From Actinomycetota bacterium (lineage in GTDB: Bacteria; Actinomycetota; Acidimicrobiia; Acidimicrobiales; CADCSY01): 17,220 nucleotides of DNA. The notes beneath the pieces were generated by a model. It was not told the DNA's origin, did not search any database, and was given only the letters and a program-made list of their open reading frames with translations. Positions 14,133 through 17,220 of this stretch are shown in pieces. Within the stretch, counting starts at the first letter, position 1, and every line of letters begins with the position of its first letter. Position numbers and translations under genes: made by a program. The stretch is from contig JAHWJR010000009.1 of the NCBI GenBank assembly GCA_019348335.1, positions 6,614 to 23,833 on the forward strand, given 5' to 3'.

Positions 14133-14969
14133 TCAGCGCCGCGCGCCGCGCTTGCGGCGCCGGCGGACGATGAGCTTGTCGGACGGGTTGTTCCTCGAGC
14201 GGGTGCGGCCCTCGGGCTTGCCCCAGGGCGACACCGGGTGACGACCACCCGAAGACTTGCCCTCACCGCCACCGAGGGGGTGGTCGACGGGGTTCATGGC
14301 CACGCCGCGGGTCTGGGGGCGGACACCCTTCCAGCGGTTTCGTCCGGCCTTGCCCAGCGACACGAGCTCGGCCTCGGCGTTGCCCACCTCACCGACGGTG
14401 GCCCGGCAGTCGATGGGGACGCGGCGCATCTCGGTGCTCGGCAGCCGCAGCGTGACGAAATCGCCCTCCTTGGCCACCAACTGGACGCTGGCACCGGCGC
14501 TGCGCGCCATCCGGGCGCCGGCGCCGGGCTTCAGCTCGACGTTGTGGATGGTCGTGCCCACCGGGATGTAGCGCAGCGGAAGGGCGTTGCCGGGCCGGAT
14601 CTCGGCGCCCTGCCCGTTCTGCAGCACGTCTCCCACCCGAACCCGGGCCGGGGCGATGATGTAGCGCTTCTCGCCGTCGTAGTAGTGCAGAAGGGCGATG
14701 CGGGCGTTGCGGTTGGGGTCGTACTCGATGGCCGCGACCTTGGCCGGCACGCCGTCCTTGGTCCGCTTGAAGTCGACCTGGCGGTACTGCTGCTTGTGCC
14801 CGCCCCCGCGGTGACGGGAGGTCTTGCGACCGTTGTTGTTCCGACCGCCGGAGCCGGGCTTGGGGCCCACCAGCGACCGCTCCGGGCGGTCCTTGGTGAT
14901 CTCCGAGAAGTCGGCCACCGTCTGGAATCGGCGACCGGCGCTGGTGGGGTTGCGCTTGCGAAGTGCCAT
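14133..14969 (-). CDS. rplB: 50S ribosomal protein L2
   Basis: L2 is a primary 23S rRNA binder needed for subunit association and the peptidyl-transferase environment. The 278-residue product has RNNNGRKTSRHRGGGHKQQY, the core IPVGTTIHNVELKPGAGARM, and the C-terminal loop VAMNPVDHPLGGGEGKSSGG with His230 (His229 in E. coli). It ends in a basic tail, RSRNNPSDKLIVRRRRKRGA. The ATG follows rplW by 10 bases with a GAGGGAG ribosome binding site. All features are ordinary for the family. Confidence 0.99.
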   Translation of the reverse strand: MALRKRNPTSAGRRFQTVADFSEITKDRPERSLVGPKPGSGGRNNNGRKTSRHRGGGHKQQYRQVDFKRTKDGVPAKVAAIEYDPNRNARIALLHYYDGEKRYIIAPARVRVGDVLQNGQGAEIRPGNALPLRYIPVGTTIHNVELKPGAGARMARSAGASVQLVAKEGDFVTLRLPSTEMRRVPIDCRATVGEVGNAEAELVSLGKAGRNRWKGVRPQTRGVAMNPVDHPLGGGEGKSSGGRHPVSPWGKPEGRTRSRNNPSDKLIVRRRRKRGARR

Positions 14970-14979
14970 CGGCTCTCCC

Positions 14980-15267
14980 TCAGCTCTCGATCAGGTCGAT
15001 CCGGTGGCCCTCGGCGAGGGTGACAACGGCTCGTTTGGTGTCGGGGCGACGCCCGAAGTTCATGGTGCGCCGGTTCCGCTTGCGCTTCCCCTTGCGGTTC
15101 TGGGTCGTGACCTTGGTCACCTTGACGTCGAAGATCTCCTCGACCGCCTGGCGGACCTGGATCTTGTTGGCGTCAGGGTGCACCACGAAGGTGTAGGCGT
15201 TGAGGTCGAACAACCCGTACGACTTCTCACTCAAGATCGGACGGACGATGACCTGGCGGGCATCCAT
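14980..15267 (-). CDS. rplW: 50S ribosomal protein L23
   Basis: L23 is at the exit-tunnel mouth and is the main docking point for trigger factor and SRP. The 95-residue product begins MDARQVIVRPILSEKSYGLF and contains AYTFVVHPDANKIQVRQAVE, then EIFDVKVTKVTTQN and KRKRNRRTMNFGRRPDTKRA. The C-terminus is VVTLAEGHRIDLIES. The ATG shares one base with the rplD stop (TGATG), which fixes the start; a longer reading into rplD is a frame shadow. Confidence 0.99.
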   Translation of the reverse strand: MDARQVIVRPILSEKSYGLFDLNAYTFVVHPDANKIQVRQAVEEIFDVKVTKVTTQNRKGKRKRNRRTMNFGRRPDTKRAVVTLAEGHRIDLIES

Positions 15268-15968
15268 CAGTCGGCACCTCCCCCGGGCAGCGTCTGGCGG
15301 GTGAACACGACCCAGTCGTTGAGCAGGACGTCGTAGGCGTTGAGCTGGCTCACCGGCAACGTCTGCACCTCGGGAAGGTTGCGAAAGCTCTTGTGGGCGG
15401 TCTCGTCGTCGGGCGAGAGCACCACCAACACCCGCCCGTCGACACCGAGGGCAGCCAACGCCGCCTTCGCCACCTTGGTGCTGGGGCCGTCGAAATCCCA
15501 TGAGGCGGTCACCACGACGCGGCCGGCGGCGGCACGGTCGGACAGCGCCGAGATCAGCGCCCCCCGCACCATCTTCTTGGGCGTTCGCTGGCGGTAGGAC
15601 CGGGGCTTGGGGCCCAGAGCGACGCCGCCCCCACGCCACTGGGGAGCGCGGATGGAGCCCTGCCGGGCGCGGCCGGTGCCCTTCTGGCGCCACGGCTTGG
15701 CGCCTCCGCCCCGGACCTCGGCCCGGGTGAGGGTCGAGGCGCTTCCGGACCGGGCGGCGGCGAGCTGGGCGGTGACGACCTGGTGCATGAGCGGCACGTT
15801 CGGCTCGACGCCGAACATGCGCCTGTCGAGCTCGACCGTGCCCGTGTCGGCGCCCGAGGCGTCCCGGACGGGCACCGTCAGGCCGGCCGCCGGCTCCGCC
15901 GCGGTCGAAGGCGGGTTCTCGGCGGAGATCGGAGGCGCCGTGGCGCCGGCAGCGTCGGGGCTCGACAT
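15267..15968 (-). CDS. rplD: 50S ribosomal protein L4 with N-terminal extension
   Basis: L4 forms part of the exit-tunnel constriction; in E. coli it also represses the S10 operon. The 233-residue product has the tunnel loop RGGGAKPWRQKGTGRARQGS followed by IRAPQWRGGGVALGPKPRSY, and a C-terminal domain ending with VVFTRQTL. The first 29 or so residues are Ala/Pro/Ser-rich and precede the usual beginning (here LTVPVRDASGADTGTVELD). The ATG at 15968 overlaps the rplC stop as TGATG and has AAGGGA upstream, so the extension is probably translated. A GTG at codon 32 would give a canonical length but has no such context. Confidence 0.97.
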   Translation of the reverse strand: MSSPDAAGATAPPISAENPPSTAAEPAAGLTVPVRDASGADTGTVELDRRMFGVEPNVPLMHQVVTAQLAAARSGSASTLTRAEVRGGGAKPWRQKGTGRARQGSIRAPQWRGGGVALGPKPRSYRQRTPKKMVRGALISALSDRAAAGRVVVTASWDFDGPSTKVAKAALAALGVDGRVLVVLSPDDETAHKSFRNLPEVQTLPVSQLNAYDVLLNDWVVFTRQTLPGGGAD

Positions 15969-16609
15969 CACGACCGTCCCTTCACCGCAGCCCGGACCAG
16001 GACGAGCCCGCCCCTCGGCCCCGGCACCGAACCCTTGACCAGCAGCACTTCGCGCTCGACGTCGGCGGAGACCACTTCGAGGTTCAAGGTGGTGACCTTG
16101 CTCGCCCCCATCCGCCCCGCCATGCGGGTCCCCTTGAACACCCGCGCCGGCGTTGCGCACGCCCCGATGGAGCCAGGCGCCCGGTGGACGCGGTGGGCAC
16201 CGTGGGAGGCGGGATGACCCTTGAAGTTGTGCCGCTTCATGCCGCCGGCAGTGCCCTTCCCCTTGCTCACCGCGGTCACGTCGATCTTGTCGCCGGCGGC
16301 CAGCAGATCGGCGCCCAGCTCCTGTCCGACCTCGTAGCCGCTCGTGTCGTCGACCCGCAGCTCGACCAGGCGGACACCCGGCTCGACGGCGGCCTTGTCG
16401 AAATGGCCGGCCTCGGGCTTGGTCAGCGACCGCACCTTCTTGTTCCCGTAGGTGACCTGGAGCGCGCTGTAGCCGTCGGTCTCCGGGCGCTTGATCTGCA
16501 CGACGCGGCAGGGCGCGACCTTCAGCACGGTCACGGGCACGACGCGGTTCTGGTCGTCCCAGATCTGCGTCATTCCCGCCTTCTCGCCTACCAGTGCTTT
16601 GTCGGCCAT
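15968..16609 (-). CDS. rplC: 50S ribosomal protein L3
   Basis: L3 is one of the first 50S assembly proteins and reaches toward the peptidyl-transferase centre. The 213-residue product begins MADKALVGEKAGMTQIWDDQ and contains VTAVSKGKGTAGGMKRHNFK and RAPGSIGACATPARVFKGTR followed by MAGRMG. Residue 150 is alanine in GSIGA, where E. coli has the glutamine methylated by PrmB, so that modification is not expected. It is the first gene of the minus-strand array, and rpsJ is absent upstream. Its ribosome binding site is weak (GAGAGACGAG), and a strong hairpin ends 28 bases before the ATG. Confidence 0.98.
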   Translation of the reverse strand: MADKALVGEKAGMTQIWDDQNRVVPVTVLKVAPCRVVQIKRPETDGYSALQVTYGNKKVRSLTKPEAGHFDKAAVEPGVRLVELRVDDTSGYEVGQELGADLLAAGDKIDVTAVSKGKGTAGGMKRHNFKGHPASHGAHRVHRAPGSIGACATPARVFKGTRMAGRMGASKVTTLNLEVVSADVEREVLLVKGSVPGPRGGLVLVRAAVKGRS

Positions 16610-16625
16610 TCAGCTCGTCTCTCGT

Positions 16626-16667
16626 CGTTCACGCGAACGCTCCGCACGGGGAAACCCCGGCGGAGCG
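16626..16667 (-). promoter_or_regulatory. Strong stem-loop in the rplC 5' leader, with a competing smaller stem
   Basis: CGCTCCG (16638-16644) pairs with CGGAGCG (16661-16667), and inside it GGGG (16648-16651) pairs with CCCC (16655-16658) around an AAA loop. Adding two C-G pairs with one bulged A (16646) gives about 13 bp in all. A second stem, CGTTC (16626-16630) with GAACG (16635-16639), shares bases 16638-16639 with the large stem, so the two compete at their edge. No T-run follows on the minus strand, so this is not a classical terminator. A ribosomal-protein autoregulatory element is possible by analogy with the E. coli S10 leader, but not shown. Confidence 0.5.
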
Positions 16668-16769
16668 CCGACCGGTTGTGCCACGCGGTATCCGTGGGGC
16701 TACGCCCTGGGGGACCGGCGCGGACATCGATTCGTTCCCGCCCAACCGAGGATCGGGCAGGAACGAGCA

Positions 16770-16786
16770 ATGATAGCGGGGCTATC
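16770..16786. promoter_or_regulatory. Perfect inverted repeat GATAGC-GGG-GCTATC, overlapping a -10-like element
   Basis: Two 6-base arms (16772-16777 and 16781-16786) are separated by GGG. On the minus strand TATCAT (16775-16770) overlaps the left arm and fits a -10 box, which would place the rplC transcript start near 16763 with a leader of about 150 bases. No convincing -35 box is seen at the right distance. The symmetry and the position between divergent genes suit a regulator binding site. Chance is also possible. Confidence 0.3.
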
Positions 16787-16888
16787 GTCGGGCGACCACT
16801 TGCCCCTGGGTGGCAACCGCTGCCGGGTGCGGCACACTGCCGCATCGACGCTTCGTCCTCTCCCCCGCCGAAGCCGGCCACGGGCCGC

Positions 16889-17220
16889 ATGCTGGCCCGG
16901 GGCCTGGTCCGGCGCTGCCCGATCTGCGGACAGGGCAAGCTGTTCCGCCGCTGGTTCACCATGGTCGACCGGTGCCCGCAGTGCGGGTTGCGTTTCGAGC
17001 GCATCGAGGGCCACTGGCTCGGCGCCCTCGGGCTCAACACCATCGTCTCGTTCACCACGCTCTTCGTCGTCGTGGTCGCCGGCCTGGTGCTGTCCGCACC
17101 CGATTTCGAGATGGCCCCGCTCCTCGGCGCCGCCGCCGCCACCGCGGTGCTCGTCCCCCTGGCCTTCTTCCCCTCGTCCAAGACCCTCTGGACCGCCATC
17201 GACGTCCTCATGCGCCCCCT
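16889..17220 (+). CDS. DUF983 family membrane protein (3' end beyond the window)
   Basis: The frame reads from ATG at 16889 to the window edge (110 codons). It shows the DUF983 pattern: CPICGQGKLFRRW (Cys10, Cys13), then CPQCGLRFERIEGHWLGA (Cys29, Cys32), a probable zinc-ribbon pair. Two hydrophobic segments follow at about 48-70 and 76-95. DUF983 proteins are small membrane proteins of unknown function. The frame is also open upstream of this ATG, but I saw no ATG, GTG or TTG in it nearby; there is no clear ribosome binding site. It is divergent from rplC, which is unusual for the head of a ribosomal-protein cluster. The C-terminus cannot be seen. Confidence 0.85.
   Translation, partial: MLARGLVRRCPICGQGKLFRRWFTMVDRCPQCGLRFERIEGHWLGALGLNTIVSFTTLFVVVVAGLVLSAPDFEMAPLLGAAAATAVLVPLAFFPSSKTLWTAIDVLMRP

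Larger units (their letters stand above)
16610..16888. other. Divergent intergenic region between rplC and the DUF983 gene
   Basis: These 279 bases contain no convincing gene. They must carry the promoter for the whole minus-strand array and probably that of the DUF983 gene. From rplC outward they hold the leader stem-loop (16626-16667), a weak imperfect hairpin CCACGCGGTATCCGTGG (16681-16697), and the GATAGC-GGG-GCTATC inverted repeat (16772-16786). I found no good paired -35/-10 set on either strand. The rpsJ gene is not here. Confidence 0.6.

Noticed and set aside
13785..15023. A 412-codon open frame on the plus strand opposite rpsS and rplB
   Set aside because: Same reasoning: it is fully antisense to well-conserved genes, with no domain of its own.
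16638..16667. Intrinsic transcription terminator
   Set aside because: The stem is strong, but no T-run follows it on either strand, and it lies just before the first gene of the array. A leader structure is a better reading.
1..17220. A hidden novel system (defence, biosynthetic or mobile) within the window
   Set aside because: Every stretch over 100 bases on the minus strand is taken by a recognised housekeeping gene, apart from the pre-infA gap and the divergent region at the right. No foreign composition, integrase, transposase or att-like repeats were seen.

Overview
The window is a chromosomal ribosomal-protein supercluster from a GC-rich bacterium. The composition, the gene order (…secY-adk-map-infA-rpmJ-rpsM-rpsK-rpsD-rpoA-rplQ-truA) and the frequent GTG starts point to Actinomycetota. 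The four-cysteine S4, the short zinc-type S14, the zinc-finger adenylate kinase and an IF-1 beginning PKPKEDAIV fit Acidimicrobiia or a neighbouring deep lineage better than Streptomyces-like groups. That class-level placement is inference.

Nearly everything (about positions 40-16609) is one unbroken array on the minus strand, read from high to low coordinates. First come the S10-type genes: rplC, rplD, rplW, rplB, rpsS, rplV, rpsC, rplP, rpmC, rpsQ. The spc-type genes follow: rplN, rplX, rplE, rpsZ (zinc S14), rpsH, rplF, rplR, rpsE, rpmD, rplO, secY, then adk and map. The alpha-type genes come last: infA, rpmJ, rpsM, rpsK, rpsD, rpoA, rplQ, truA. The first 17 bases may be the start of the next gene, possibly rplM. 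Most genes overlap by 1-4 bases (TGATG, ATGA, GTGA) or abut, so translational coupling is expected. The widest gaps in the array lie before infA (165 bases), adk (73) and rpoA (64).

The products are large- and small-subunit ribosomal proteins plus the functions usually tied to them: SecY (export channel), adenylate kinase, methionine aminopeptidase, IF-1, the RNA polymerase alpha subunit and the tRNA pseudouridine synthase TruA.

At the right edge (16889 to the end) a DUF983 membrane protein is encoded on the plus strand, divergent from rplC across a 279-base region. That region holds a strong hairpin in the presumed rplC leader and a perfect GATAGC/GCTATC inverted repeat. rpsJ, normally just upstream of rplC, is not there.

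I found no mobile element, CRISPR array, tRNA or new defence or biosynthetic system; this is a core housekeeping locus. The points most worth a second look are the missing rpsJ, a probable CTG start for infA, the rplC leader structure, and the low-complexity tails of L22, S3 and L29.
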